A stretch of 64,000 nucleotides of DNA from Tanypteryx hageni (GCA_028673005.1 CM054116.1:74178838-74242837); one strand, 5' to 3'. Positions 34,170 to 47,865 are shown, counted from the first letter of the stretch. Notes: a model not told the origin generated them from the sequence alone. Numbers and translations: made by a program.

Positions 34170-37100
34170 CGTGGCTTGTTAGAATACCGAGGAGTTCCTA
34201 TAATTAGTGTCATGGAAGGGCACTATTACAGCAGCCGATATTTTTAGAAAGCTCGAAGAAACCGTAAAAACAGCAGGACTAATGTAGCATAAACTAGTTT
34301 CTTTGAGAACAACAGATGGTGTTCCAACGGTGGAATGGGAGAATGAATATGTAGAGAGAGGGAAACAGGATGGGGACTGGGAAGGGCGGTGACCTGGAAT
34401 GCGGCTTCGGTCTGGTGCCATCATGCGGCCCGCGCACCGATGTGTTCGAGACCCTTGTATTAGTTTATTGGTGCTTCCATGTATTTTTAAGGTCTGCCAT
34501 TGGTAATTTAAAACGAAAAGCGTATACTTCTGCCAAAGAAAATGTTAGTACGTTAATGTATGTAATTAGGTAGCGAAAACTTGTTTTTTTAACCTTTCTA
34601 CTCCTTTGATTAGCTCAGACCGGTGCTCCTAGTTAATTCAAATTATAAGGTTTTTATGTTCAATGTTCTTAGATAATTTAATGCAAATTCTAGCTTTATC
34701 TTGCTACTTGTTCAGGTATGGAAGCTTGTAAAACGGTTCTTTTTCTATAGACCGTTATATTTATATTTATACGCATACATCGAGAATCTGTGTGTTTACG
34801 GTACAATTACAGAGCGACCTGTCTTGTGTAGAAGCATGTACTTAGACGCTCGGAGAAAAGAGAAAGAGCTCTATTACGGAACTTTACTCTCTCTTTACTT
34901 TTCCCACAGCTACTCCCCCCTACCTTTTTTTCCCACCGAGACAAAAGCGCCGTGAAATTGCCTCATTACCTCGTTTGCTCCCTTCTCACTCATCGCTCTT
35001 CTCTTCTTTGTGCCGCAGCGCACGCATGCACGCCCCCTCTTCCATCACCCCTCTTTTTTCCCAACCACATACCCTCCACCCTCCTCGTGCTTATCAGGGG
35101 GGGGGGAAATCCCCCCATGGGCGCATGTGTTCGCGTGTTTCAGTAGTGCCGGCTGCTAGGGGAGATGGCGGGCGGCGCGTCTAGTGTTGGTGCTCCCTCT
35201 TTTCTCTTTCATTTGCTCGTATATTACGAAAATGTTTACGATCGCTTGATGCGGGCATTTATTTGAGGAATGTTTCGAGAGATGTTTTGAACGAGCGTAC
35301 CTTCGCTCGAGGGAGTGGGAGCGGTTGGATTCGCTCGGTTTTTTCCCCGGGATTACTTCATTGGCTTTGTGTTTTTTAAATGGTGTTGCGCCGAAACTCG
35401 TTCTATGGTGTCGTCTGCATGGTATAAATGGCTTTTGTAGGGTAAGGGAACTTACAATTAATTCAGCGTGTATGTACGTGGCTTATCTGGGTTACTCCTT
35501 TTGTCATCAAGTTGTCGATTAAACCGGATCCATATTTTAGGTGATAATCTTTGTTGATGTTTCAGATTCGGTCGATTTATCTACTGAATCAGTTATAATA
35601 TGAAATCGTTTTTGTTATGTATTAATAAAATATCGAGAGGTGAAACTCCATTGATGACGGCCACCTTATATTTGAACTTCATATCCGGTTGATTGGACCG
35701 TTTTATGGCTTCCGGAGTGTGTCCTATGTGTAATTTGAACTCATTAAATCCTTTTTTACGTTATTAATCCTAGTATCGGAAAGGTTTAATATATCACTTG
35801 AAAGGATCTGTGTTTTTGTCTTGCTACATGCAACGAGGAATGTTTTTGATAATTTTTACCGCCATAGACAAAGAAAATGTTCTGGATTTTTTTATTCTCA
35901 ACGACAATTAGTTATTTGAAATCTCGTTTTTAGTTTATAAGTGAAAACTATCTATGGTTAACGTTACGCTCGACGGAACCAATTCATAAATGCTCAATCT
36001 TATATAATTCCCTCATTACTTATTAGGAAAAGTAAAAGGAACAACTTTTTTTTAACAATTTCACTAAAACATCTTTTAAATCGGGTCCTGAAGATTCTTG
36101 AATTCGATTTTTTGTTTTAGCGAAAGTGATTGCCAAGCTGTTTCTTTAATTTTTCGTACCTACCACTACCTACTGCCGCAGGCGTTCTAAATATAAAAGA
36201 CATTGACCGTAAAATTTAACTCACTCTAATATCCCATTTTCTTTGAACTTTTTCTTAAAACTTCGTCGATCAAAGTACTTTTCTTACATTTAGGTCATTT
36301 TATAGGATAACTTTCCCAGAAAATATATTCTATGAAGAGGGAATTTAGAAAAAATATTAATAGAATTGAAGGTTTCCTTCGTCGCGCCCGGAACCCTGTA
36401 TTTGTCTGCATCTATCATCGATGAAATGTGGGTGAGTTTGTTATCCACCGCATTCGATGCACTCGGAGGTTGTTGAGAAAAGAAATATCGTCCATTCTGC
36501 GTCCCAATTACCACTCTTTTATGCGTCATGCTTCCGTAACCGGCGTGGATCGAAAGAGGTCTCAGTCTTTTAGGTTAATGAATGAACGTTCCACTTGCCA
36601 TGGGTCGCGTCTGCTCAATCGAATCTACTCCGCGAAGACCGTTGCCGCATCATTTAATGCTCCCCTCGGTGGCGAGTCAGAAACGGAGGGCTTTAAATCC
36701 TTCTTTTGACATCGTTTCTGTTTATTTCGATTCATCCAGCGAATGCCTATGGCGGGGATTTTATGCGTATTCGCAGATATTATTATGAGGGAACATTTTT
36801 CTGCCCGCGTAACGGTCTTCTTCGAACATATTTATTCTTTCAAAATATTCCAAGCTCTCAATAAACGTTTTTTTTAATCCGAGTTATCTTCTCTACGTGC
36901 ACTGCGATTTCGACTTTTCGATTCTGAGTAAGCTAAATGAATAATTTTTAATGTCTTTGTGTAAATGTTTCTCGTTCTTTGAAGAATTATTATGTATCAT
37001 CAGTAAATACGACACTACACATATTTAGTGTAGTGTTGGTATATTACTGAATTTTCGAATAAGTGTTGCGTTTTTATGATTCTCTAGGTAAACTCATTAA

Positions 37101-37240
37101 TCGTGAATTTCGTGGTTTTTCTAAAAAATAAAATGACAGGCTACCTTTTATTAGACTTTGGCCTCGATTAAAGTTTGAATGACCGCAACCACTCTCTTAT
37201 GCCCCCTTTATTAAAAATTTAAAGAATATTTCACTTAAAT
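34170..37240. other. Unassigned non-coding DNA
   Basis: Mostly AT-rich, with a CT-rich patch at 34860-35080 and a run of G near 35097. Short frames carry no domain. A GC-rich stretch at 34375-34450 next to the TA-framed segment may be further repeat sequence, but I found no second copy. Confidence 0.5.
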
Positions 37241-37940
37241 TAAAAAAAGAACTCCGCGCGCTTTAAATGAATTACTAGGGTGGCTCTTTATTTCTCTTTT
37301 TCTCCTTCCTCCCCGCAGCTCTCCTAATAGGTCTATATCCCCATTAATTTTTCTCCACTTTAACGAATGGGACCGCTATTAAAGTATTCATCCGAATTTA
37401 ACTCGTTCAATTAAGTCTATGTGCAGAGGTCTAAGTTTGCGTGTCTAGGAAACATTTCCCACGTAGTTCCGCACATATTAAACCCTTTTTTATGGAAACT
37501 TTGAAATTCTGCGCGGTCTGGAGGAAGAGAAATAGCGAGGGAGGGAGGGGTTTTTTTTTGTTATTACCGTCACGGGTTAAATTCCTCCGCAGAGAGAGGG
37601 AAGATATAAGGGGTAGGGGGATTGGGGTACGAGAGGGGAGGAGGGGATGGTCCGTGCCGCCGCCACCTGCATCTCTTTTCCGCGTGACGCTGTGAGAATC
37701 TTCTCGCACGGTACGAGGGCGGGAGAGGGAGGGGAGGCGTTACCTCTTCCTCCCTTTATCTACCCCCCTCCCTCCGTCCTCCGCTGGCGATCGATGTTGG
37801 TCAAAAGGCAAGGTGCTGTTGGTGGTGCTGTGGCCGACGTTGTAATCTCGTTTCACCTGCCCGCTTCTACATTGCCTGGTGGCATCTTCCGCTTTTTCTC
37901 TATATTTCTCTGCCCCCCCCCTCTCTCTCTCTCTCTGCAC
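37240..37940. other. CpG-containing GA/CT-rich block
   Basis: Purine-rich then pyrimidine-rich sequence, ending in (CT)n and CA repeats at 37919-37944. Frames on both strands are low-complexity or lack domains. Confidence 0.5.
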
Positions 37941-37944
37941 ACAC

Positions 37945-38197
37945 AGGGCTGGACAAACCCAGATGCCCTTTCGCTATTGGCGGCTGAAAATTGCACAGTG
38001 ACGACTATATTTTTTGTAATATTTTCCACTCCAGTCGAGCTAGTAAGAAAGTAATATTTGTACTTCGTATGTATGTTGTATACGTAATGTATAAAGATTT
38101 AAATGACGCTGATTTTAAATCTCATCACATTGAAATCCACACTGGCCTTTGCATTTTGGAAGTGGCTCGTAGTTTTGGGCCAGAATTGTCCAGCCCA
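37945..38197. mobile_element. hAT-like MITE (about 253 bp)
   Basis: The left end AGGGCTGGACAAACC and the reverse-complemented right end TGGGCTGGACAATTC share the GGGCTGGACAA terminus. The 8-bp flanks are GCACACAC and GTATATAC, differing only by three C-to-T changes, which fits an aged hAT target duplication. There is no coding capacity. The exact end base is uncertain by one position. Confidence 0.6.
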
Positions 38198-38199
38198 GT

Positions 38200-39000
38200 A
38201 TATACCTATACATGTTTGATTGAAGGGCGGCCGTGTCGGGAAAACTGACACTTCGTTGCGGGAAAGCTTTTTGCGCTCGGTTTATCGGAGTTTTAGTCGG
38301 GATCAAGTGTCGGAATGATCGATGAATAGGTGCTTTTTAAGAGTAACTCGGGCTCTTAATGCACAGGGTTTGTCGAAGTATCTGAAATTTTGAAGTGGTA
38401 TCACTATCCCGAATATAGCTCAGAGCATTTTGTGTGTTTATCTTTCTGATGGTTATGTTCCCGAATTCGGAACTAGTTTTTTATTTTTAAACGCCAAAAT
38501 ATTATCCTATACCATCTACTCGCGTAAGTGTAACCACTGTGTAATAGGCCGAGTTTTCTTCCGTTGCAAGTTCTTTAACTCGATTATTTTAAATCTCGAA
38601 GATTTCTCTTCCCCCTTCCAGTTTTGATAAGTTTTCCCACGTTTCTTTCCCTGTGTAATTTCCAATTTAAATTCTTTTATTTATGCTTCGTGCATTCGAT
38701 CGATTGAACGAATTTTTAGGAAAGCCTTTGATATCGCCCACGATTTCGGTCGTCATCTCGAGTCGACCCTGTATAATTCGAATTGGTTTTCAACTCGAAG
38801 AAGATTCTTCTTCCAGTTTTAATTCCTGTCAGTTTAACATAAGTTTCATAGCTAAGTATTTTTCTTTCCCTTCGATTACAATCTATCGAGTAAGCCGCAT
38901 GAGTCAAGTTCCTGTCGCCTAAAGAGCCTTCACTCGTCCTTCGCTTCCACTCGTCCTTCGCCTCTCCACACTAGAGGCGAATTCTATAATTCGATGCTGA
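38200..39000. other. AT-rich non-coding stretch with a short tandem duplication
   Basis: CACTCGTCCTTCGCTT is duplicated in tandem at about 38931-38963. Nothing else is recognised. Confidence 0.5.
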
Positions 39001-39270
39001 CAGCGCCCCCTTTTAGGAAACGAGAGGATCGATCAAAATGGACGCATCTCGTTAGTGGAAGGGGTAAGTGGTGTGGAAGAGTCGTTTCGCACGCGCGTGT
39101 GCTTTCCGCGCGGTCACGACCCGGGGGAATTCGCGATCCCGTCGCCATCGCGGTTGGTATATGCGGTTTCCGAGCGGAGAGTCGCAGTCGGCGACGTCGT
39201 GAAGGCGCATTTTAGAGCGTCGAGCAGTTAGGATGAATGGCGTCGCGGCGGAGATGGCGGTGACGACGTT
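39000..39270 (+). promoter_or_regulatory. CpG-rich, promoter-like patch
   Basis: CpG is dense here (GCACGCGCGTG, GTCGGCGACGTCG, GGCGTCGCGGCGG), while the surrounding DNA is AT-rich. CAGCGCCCCCTTTTAG at 39001 carries an AGGGGGCGC core (minus strand) as in CTCF sites. A short ATG frame at about 39232 (GGATGAATGGCGTCGCGG) soon meets a stop. The patch could be a promoter or an insulator. No transcript evidence is available. Confidence 0.3.
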
Positions 39271-40560
39271 TTTTTAAAAGAGACTCGCGGAGTAATGTAC
39301 CGTAAAGAGCGCGGTACTTTTCGTTTTTGTTTACCTTCTTTGTTATGCGGAGTCCTCTGTGAGCCATCCGCGAGGTAGGTAGGGCTTGGAGAGGGTAGCA
39401 GTGTGCGTTTTATAGATCTTTGTTTTTAGAAAGAAAGAAGGGCTCCTTAGAGAGAGAGAGAGGAAAAAGAGAGTGGTGCTGTTTTGTTAAATATGGGGGT
39501 GTTTGGAGGTGAGTAGCGTTTGGGAAGCGTGGGAGATAGGATGTTGGATGTCTGATAGTTAAGGAGAATACGATGTTTTCCTGCATTTCTTCTTCTCGGA
39601 AAATAACGAGGCGATTTCGATTCTCGGCGAAGGTGTTGTATCTCGCTGAAATTCTCCTCTTGGCGCAAGTTTTCGAAGCATATTAAATATAAGGCTCATC
39701 GTGGACTTAGTCTCCGGAAACACGATTATCTCGGGAAAAAATAAATATGTGCTTATCAAATCTAATTTTAACGTTTATGAAAACAGGTGAGAAAGTTGTC
39801 ATCTTCGAGTGGTCAGAATATCGATCAGTGGACCTCGAGTTATACGAGTTACATTTCAGTTAGTTATAGTTATAAATTTATCCCTTTCCCGTGACATTGT
39901 TTTAACTTAATTTCTTTAGCGTTGATAATAGTCGGACACATTTTTCGGAGTTTTAGCACCTGTTTCTTGTGAACAAGTTATTTTTGCGATAAACACCCAT
40001 AGTTATAATAAAGTGTTATTTATAATCACGAGTCGTGTCCATACTACAGAAATATATTTATGGTAAAGAATAGAAAATGTTTTCTGTATAGTTTTCATAT
40101 ACATGTACTATATATTTTTAAATAATCACACATTTATCAGCACAATGATATTTGTTTCTGCGTGCCATTTTTCACTCATCACAATTTTAATCGAGTCATC
40201 AGGATTACGTCCTAATTATCGTTTATTTGCTCGAAATGTATTTTTTTAATCCCTGCCGGGAATCTTTCACCGCCCGTGTGCTCGCGGATAATTGGGGATA
40301 ATTGAAAAAATAGCGCCACCTAAGCCCCCGGCTAGCTTAAATGTCATTAACTCCGTAATTGAAAAGCGTCCGTGACTTGGATTCGAACCGGTGACCTCGT
40401 TATTAAAGACCCCTCTCTCAATCCTTTTTCCACACACGCGGGGAGGTAAAGGGGCGATGACGTCGGGGGAGCATCAGAGAGGGAATGGGAACGGAAGAGG
40501 AGGAGGGAAAAAGCCGGAAGGGCGTGAAGGGAGGTTAAGCATGCTGGAGACCTGACGAAT
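39270..40560. other. Unassigned non-coding DNA
   Basis: Mostly AT-rich. At 40311-40325, TAGCGCCACCTAAGC reads GCTTAGGTGGCGCTA on the minus strand and contains the AGGTGGCGC core of insect CTCF motifs. A GGTTCGAATCC (minus strand, about 40382-40392) resembles a tRNA B box, but the flanks do not form a T arm. Confidence 0.45.
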
Positions 40561-41620
40561 GCCCTCTGCATACTCTCCCTATCCCCACCTTTCATTATTC
40601 TCCCGGAGCGCTTTAACCCATCCTTAGTTCTCCCCTCTCTCCACCCTTCCCCTAGTCTGGCTATCTCTCTCTCTCTCGTTCCTTCCCCATCTCACACTCT
40701 CTTCTCGACCCTCTTCTCAATTCCCTCTTTCCCCAAGTCTCTCCCCCGTGAGATTCCTCCTTATTCCCCGTATCCCCGTCCGCATTACTTTTTAAGCCTA
40801 TTTTCTGTCTTCTTGCCCTTCTCCGTTCATTTTTTATGCTCATTTCCTCCTTAATATATTTTTTTACATTTCTGCCTCTTCTCCAACCATCATCTCTACT
40901 CTCTTCACGGCCTCTCTCTCTCTCGCCCGCTGTTTTTCCTTCCCTTTCATTTCCTTTCTCTATTCCCTCTTCGTCTTCCCAACCCTCATTTCTACACTTC
41001 CCACTCCTCTCTCCACCTCCTCTTGCTTCCCTCTTCAGACGCTGCGGCTTTTCATGCTCCACGCCATTGAAAGACTGGAATGCCGCCGTCAGCGTCGTTC
41101 ATCTCTCTCTTTCTCTCCCCACCTCTCTCTCTTTCTCTCCCCACCTCTCTCTCTCTCTCGCTCCCTATTCCCTTTCTCCGCTACGTTTTTTTATTTCCAC
41201 CTTTGCCCCCTCCAATTGCCCTAGTTTCGTTTACGCATTTTGCTTCTTTTCCGTCTCGCCGTGCGTTTTTTTAAAACGGATAATTTCCATCCTCCATCTC
41301 CTCGTCTATGTGCCGTCTATTGTGTTTTCCTGCTGCCCTAGCCGTATATACCCCACTTATGAATCCCGGCTTTCCTTTTGTGCCGCGGCGGAGTGTGCGA
41401 GCACGGGTTCGAGGGAAAAGACGGAGCGTGATGGTACATCCCCTTTAATTCCTTCTCTCTCTCTCTATACTCGATGTGTGTGTGTACGCGGGGAAATTTT
41501 ATGTCCTAGTCTATACCGGGTGTGTTCCTGCATTTTTAGCGTAGACGGTTATTGTGTTTGCGCTTTTTTTTTTGTTTTCATATGCGACGCTTCCTTGATG
41601 TGATCGAGCTGCTTTGTGAC
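40560..41620. other. Pyrimidine-rich island
   Basis: CT-rich sequence with a tandem duplication of a CTCTCTTTCTCTCCCCAC-type unit at 41102-41158. The long frames here (up to 255 codons at 40836-41603) are Ser/Leu/Pro low complexity, matched by an equally long Arg/Glu-rich frame on the other strand, so no gene is called. Confidence 0.6.
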
Positions 41621-41980
41621 GCAGTAAAATCGATGCCTTTTTTTTTCTCGCCCGCAATCTTCTGTAACTTATTTCGCTGGGCTTTAATGCGTTCGAGCCG
41701 TGGGAATTTTTCCTCTCGTCCTTCGCGCGTTTTATCTAAATTCTGATCGGATCGTGGATTTCTTGTTTATTTTACTCGTGTTCAATTTTAGGAATATTTT
41801 TTTTTAACGATGCCTTATGATTTAGTTCTTTGGGTTGCATAAGAATAAGGATACACTATCAAGTAGTCGTTCTATGTTCATTCAAGGTACTATGTAGTAG
41901 TTCCATGGCGAGAGCGCATAATTTCTTATAATTTAAAAGTTACTTTGAATTACTAATCTATTTGGCAGATGTTTTTATTT
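41620..41980. other. Unassigned AT-rich DNA
   Basis: Nothing recognisable. Confidence 0.5.
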
Positions 41981-41991
41981 TTCTTATTTAG

Positions 41992-42285
41992 AGGCAGTGG
42001 TGCAGCCCGGTAGGGGATGGCAACCGGGTATTTTCTCCTCCTTTCCTCCAAGATCGGAGATAATCTTAATAAAAGCGTAGAATATGCGAGCGTCAGATGG
42101 AAATAAGGTGGATCGATGGAGTCCAAATTAGAATCAGTACCTTTATTCATTAGATTCTATCATTACACGAAGGTTCTTTCAGATAAATCAATAAACAAGA
42201 GCTCAGATAATAATGTGTTGAAGTGTTTGCCACTCTCCCTCCCTCCAAACGAAATTGTGGCTCAGAGTCATATCAAAGAGAGCTA
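41992..42285. mobile_element. Possible relic of a CAGTGG-type DNA transposon
   Basis: GCAGTGGTGCAGCCCGG at the left and CCTCCAAACGAAATTGTGGCT near the right resemble the two ends of short DNA elements common in insects that begin CAGTGGCGTAGCC. Inverted-end matching is poor and no clean target duplication was found, so this is tentative. Confidence 0.3.
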
Positions 42286-42289
42286 AATA

Positions 42290-44800
42290 GCTTAATCATA
42301 TGCAGATTCATATTTATTTTTTCTTACCTTGAGATATATTAAAGGGAGCTGAAGATGTTAATCATGCGCACTCTTTAATCGCATTCATATTGACATCACT
42401 GTGCATGTAGCCACATTTTTGACTGACAACCAATGATTTCTAGAGTAAAATTGTAAAATTAACGTGAGGAGTTAAAATTACCATTATCGCAGTTGTATCA
42501 ATGGAAATATTATTTTTTTTAAAGTTCTTTATTAGATCGTGATTATAACTTCGTGGTTTAAAATATAAATTTCAAAAAATATCATTTCTGATTGATAACA
42601 TTTAACGAGATAAAGCATTGTATACCCGCCGCATTTATTACGACACTTGTACTTTTAATCTTTATTTTCTCCCATTATCCTTTCTCTGCTTCCTTGTAGC
42701 CTCATTTCCATTTCCTTCGTTTTTATCTTCTTTCTGGCCTCCTTGACTCTCTTTCTAACCACTTTCTTTCCTTTCCATCTTTCTTCCTCCATTTTTTCTC
42801 GGCGCGTAAAATCCCTCTTATGTCCTCTCTTTCTTTTTATTTCGTTCCGCCTGCCGCCTCTAACTCCCTTTCCCAACTCTCCATTTTTCTTTCTCTCCCA
42901 GTTTTGCCGCAGGTTCTTATTTTCCGCTTCTCAGCAATTAAGACAACCAATCTCACTCACCGTCCCCGTAGCTTTCTTTTATTTTTCACACGATATACCG
43001 CCGCTATTTCGAAGCCACCCTCTCGACCTGACCTTCTCCCACCATTCCGGTTTTTCACTCTCCTTCTCCCCCTATCTCTACCGGCTACGGCCTTGCATTC
43101 TCTCATTAGCTCACTCTAAATAATGGCGTCACTCTTTTCTCCCTACGTATTTTTGTATTTTATGCGCATACATACGTATATTTATTCATTTGTTTTAAAA
43201 TCGCTCTCTCTCGCTCTGTCTCTCTCGCCTTGCAGATTTTCGTTTGTTTTTTACCGTCCTTCTACCGCCGGCAGTGACGTTCGAGTCAACGCCCTTATAT
43301 CGTTCGTATTTCCCCTCTTCTGCTTGTTTTGCTCCCCCTCGCCTAATCTACTTTTGAGGGAATTTATTAATTTTCGATTTTTATGGTCGTGCTGAAGTCT
43401 TTGTCGTACTGTGCTACCTAAGCATTTTTTTTTAGTCTTTTGGGATTTTTCTCCTAATGTAACTCCAATTGTTCGTTCTTGGGGGTAGCTATCTCTTTTT
43501 ATATCGTCTTCCGAAGCTAGATTTACTGGATCGTGAGAATAAAAGCGCGCAATCGATAAACTTCGCTTCATTTCACGAATAAAGGTGAGATATATAAGCT
43601 GGATGTCGGTTTGTTTGTTTGTCAGTACTCATCAATTCATTATGTTATTAAAGATTTGGGTTGTTTGGGTTGCCAGGATGCACGGTTACCGTCTAGCAAT
43701 TGCTAGCGTTTTCCGAGCGCCACTTAATAAATGCATCAAATCGGCGGTGTGCGAAGATAACAATTGCGTTAATTCGGTTAAATGATCCATCTAGGCAAAT
43801 TCAATACACGGCTTGACTCGAAAGTCAATTATTTTGAGCGGAATAATTTCTCTTCCGCTCGACCGCGTTACTTATGGCGACTGACGTTATGCAAGCATAA
43901 TCGTCCATAGAGCAACGTATTATTTAGGCAGTTAACCCTTCGAACCGTTCTAGTTGAATTCCAATACTTGAGCGATTACGTCGTACATCCACCCTTCCGC
44001 GCCCTCTGTCGGCAATCCATCATAGGACAATAATTGCCGCCTCAATGGGTCGCCTTTATACAAGTGGGAGAGAGAAGGGGAGAGAAAGAAAAGAACCGTC
44101 CAAATGGCTAAGCATTGACCCCGTCGATTATTTTCGCTCTAATTTGAGACATGTCCTCCTATGTGTGCGTGTGTGCGCATCACACTTCTTACCCATCTCA
44201 CCTCACACCTTTTATTTTGCCCTCTCTTCCCCAGCCATCCCTTCAATTTTTCAGTTTCCATCCTCGTCGCTACTTCAATTACCGATTCTGCCGCCCTCTC
44301 TCGGAATCAAATATCGACTAAGTGTTGGATTGGAGCACCCCGTGGAAAGGGTTTAGCAAATCGAGTAGTCCGGCGATGTTTTTTTTCCACTCTTCGCGCA
44401 ACTACATAACTGCGTCCGCGCGCAAGCGCCGACGGAATAACTCGCGTAACCAAGCAAAGCCGTGTCGAAGCACTGTGAACGCGCACATACACACGGGACT
44501 GTCGAAATAGCGCAGCGGTGGTTTTGAACACTCGAGCACACACGCGTATTCACGTGCCTCACCCGACCTTATCTCTCTCTCTCTCTTTTCCTCGTTTACT
44601 CCCTCTCTTTCTCTTCCTTTCTCTCGGGGACGCAAGCATGGCTCGATTCCACCCAATTAAAATCTCTATTCGGGCGAGGGAATACTGTGAGGGAAGAGGC
44701 GCGGGAGAGAGAGGGTCTATGGCCCCGCACACACCACACACACACTTCGAACCGTAAATCATTCTCACTTTTAATTCTTTCCCAACAGTGTCCGGTCTAC
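42290..44800. other. AT-rich DNA with a CT-rich island
   Basis: Pyrimidine-rich sequence spans 42650-43330 with low-complexity frames. The remainder is ordinary. GCGCCCTCTGTCGG at about 43999-44012 gives an AGAGGGCGC CTCF-like core on the minus strand. No gene or repeat family was recognised. Confidence 0.5.
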
Positions 44801-45180
44801 GTATCTCTCTCTATTTCTCTATCTCTCTCTATTTCTCTATCTCTCTCTCTCTATCCATCTCTATCTCTCTCCCTCTCTATCTTTCTCCCTCTCTATCTTT
44901 CTCCCTCTCTATCTTTCTCTCTCTCTCCTCCCACCCCTCCCTTTCCTTCCAGCACCCTGGCTTCACCCTTCCCCTTCCTTCCTCCTCTCCCTCCGCTGTT
45001 AGCCCGACGAATCGCCCCTTTCCGCACCATTGAGTCATCCCTGGCAGCCCTCTCCTTCCTCTCTTCCATTCGTGCGCTTATCTTCTTCTGCGTCCCTCTC
45101 TCTATTTTTACCTCCTCGCCGCCCTCCTACATCCTCTCCCGGTCATTGGCTATCACCGCTCCCATCGGATTCGATTAAGG
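44800..45180. repeat. CT-rich simple sequence
   Basis: A compound microsatellite of TATCTCTCTCTATTTCTC- and CTATCTTTCTCCCT-type units (44812-44927), followed by non-periodic CT-rich DNA. The frames here are its translation. Confidence 0.75.
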
Positions 45181-47860
45181 TCTTCCGGATTCTCCGCAAG
45201 AGGTGTACGCTCCTGGTGGCCTGATCATTTTCGTCGTCGGGAGTTTTTAATCTTCACTGTCCGTCGAGTATTTTTCTGCACGATCTTCTGTCGCGATTCG
45301 CTCGTTCATTGGATCCGTTCTTCATATTTTACTCGATAAAGTATTTCGAGTAGTTTTTCATAGAAATGGTTACCGTGCGCGTTAATTTCATTCCTATAGT
45401 TTTATCCGTGTCAGGTTGCAATTTGCTCTCGGTACGTTGATTTTACGCGTTACAATGCTTGTATTAAGCTAGAAGTCGAAATCGCTATTTCGAAATAAGC
45501 ATTAATCGGCAGTTTTGGTATCTTCTTTATTTAACGTAATCTGGTGGCAGCTCGCATTTTAAAGCAGCGACCTTTTCCCCGGGCGATGTTTCCGTTTCGG
45601 ATTTTGTTCCCTCTCACTGCCGCATCCTGCTGCATAGACCCTCGGGTTGTACGAATTCATCCAAGAACGGTTATCGTTAAGGTCATCTACGCTAACGAAT
45701 TTATTCCCACGCTAAAGTCTGACGTGTGACATCAATCACTTTCGAACAAAAATGTTCTTTTTTTCGTTTAACGATCGAAGCACGGGGAGGGCTTACGAAG
45801 GTTGCACACATTAATTCTCGCGCATAAATCCGGCATGTCTGTATTCGAATGTATTTGTCCGCGTTTTTGAGTTGGTGTATAGTTTTTGTCAAACGTAAAA
45901 ATGTTAATATCGGATCTATTCGTAAAATTCTACGACGCCTATTCGCAGATTATGCACTCAAATCCCTGCAGTCATGGATCCTATCTTACCCCCTGGTTCT
46001 CACTTTAATCGCTGCTGATTAGTCGTCCTTAGGTGTGGTAAGCTGAAGATTACGAGGCTTAACGTGTCGCGCCGCATGAGTTACGCGACCGAGGGAAAGA
46101 CAAGGACCCGGAAGTTTCCCTCGCGTCTCACCGCATCTTTTCTGCTTTCCATCATCCGCGTGGCCAAAGAGGGTCATTTTCGCCCGAGGGCGGTCGGATT
46201 CTGCGGGGCGGCCGCGATGCCGTGGAAAGGAGCCAAGTAGTTTCGGGGATCTCAGAGGGGGAAAGAGGGCGGCGGTGGCAGTCATTTCGGTGGAAAAGGG
46301 GACCCTTCTCAAAGGGTTTTTGGTCTGGTGGGAGGAGTTGTATTTTTTTTCAAAGCCAACGCGGGAGTAAATTTTCTGTGTGGGTTAGAAGGGTGGCAAG
46401 GGGTCAAGCAAGGCGAAAAAGAGGAAGGGAGAAGCATAATTACCAGCAGTTAGGACTGTGGGGGACTTGCCTCCTCGACGGATTTACTCCGTTTCCCTAT
46501 GTTTCATCCCATTCGCGCTTCCCTTCGCTTCAGGAGCGATTTCAATAAGACGTCGGAATCTTCTGCTCTAAAATCGTCGTCTCCCCGGATATCTCGGATT
46601 TTGACAGACGCGGGGAGGAAAGCGATGGCTTTGGTATATAGACGTCAGTGCGGCGTTGCCATATTTCATCGCCGTCGTCTGCTATAGCAGCTCATTAAGC
46701 GTCGGCGGCAGTTCTTATCGCATTGCAACGTCAGCACAAGGGGTTTCCTGATGTTGCCAAATTTCCGAACCTCTGGATCATCATTTTGAAATCGCATTTG
46801 CCGCTGGCGTACCAGTAGCATCGGTCGGCTTTATTTTCGTCCTGCAACTGACGGCTATTTTTTGCCTTTCTGTCAACACAGCGAAATATCCCCCATTTCG
46901 GTACTTTATAAAGAGACTCGGAAAATGTTATTTTGAATCCCGTTTGGATTGGCTGCATTTGCTGTGAATGATGTGACAATAATGTCTAGCATTCGATGAT
47001 TTTGCTTGGTGAGTTAAATGCGATTGCGAGTTGAGAAATTTATGCCTGTTAAATTTTTAACCCAATCGTCTCTCAAATATTAATGTGGATGAAAAAGTGC
47101 TGATTACCATAAGAATGAATGTGCCAAATCTGCATTTTCTCTTCTGTATTTCAAAAAAAATTCCTTTTAGTTTCTTTATCACTGATTATGAGGCATTATA
47201 TTGGATTGACTTAAATTCTAATATCCAACATCCTAACAAAGGTAAATGAACCGCAGTAAATTTGCGCACAAAACTCTTTTGACGTTAGGTATCATTCACT
47301 ATCAGTTTAGTGCGAGTATTCACATTGCCGCTGCCGTTCTTCTTGATATTTTTCAGTTACTGTTAGAATCTAAAACAAAATAACCCACGTGCCTTATTTT
47401 TCAAAGCGTGGGAATGCTCGTATTTCGGGAGTAAGAGGAATAAAGGGCTCGCCTAAGGAAAATGACTCGTAGCGATATTTTCCCTTCAGTCGCTAAACTT
47501 ACCTCCGTGATGTACTGCGTAATCTAAATAAAGTATCGAGCCGATAACGTGATTCATGTCCAAGAATCCGAGTACTCAACTGCGATCGTGAACGAGAATA
47601 CCCAGGCGACTCATATAATTAACAGAGCCAGATATGCTGCTTGGGGAAAATACCCTCCGTGCCGTAACATCATTGCGTGAAGCAAGCTCGTAATGCTGTA
47701 CTCTTGCGGGTTTATTCTCCGCAGTTACTTTCCTAACTCCCTACTCCTATTAATGGTGCCCTCTAATACCCTCCCCTTAAAAAAATATCCTCTCACGGAG
47801 TTCGAAGGTTAAGGCTTACCCTGCGTACGATCGGGTGGCGGTCTGTTGGGAGAAGGGGAG
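45180..47860. other. Unassigned non-coding DNA
   Basis: Mixed composition, CpG-containing at 46030-46700. A minus-strand frame at 46731-46979 (with CVDRKAKNSRQL and CYWYASGKCDF) is not low-complexity but matches no family I can name, and it has no splice-site or neighbour support. CTGCTATAGCAG at about 46678 is a 12-bp palindrome. Confidence 0.45.
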
Positions 47861-47865
47861 CGTTC

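Noticed and set aside
40375..40440. Possible tRNA on the minus strand (GGTTCGAATCC)
   Set aside because: The bases flanking the B box do not pair as a T stem and no acceptor or anticodon arm could be built.
40836..41603. 255-codon plus-strand frame
   Set aside because: Translation of a CT-rich island; no domain, and a similar Arg/Glu-rich frame exists on the other strand.
46731..46979. Minus-strand frame with several Cys/Trp residues
   Set aside because: Composition is protein-like but there is no recognisable family, splice signals or neighbouring exon; kept only as a note.
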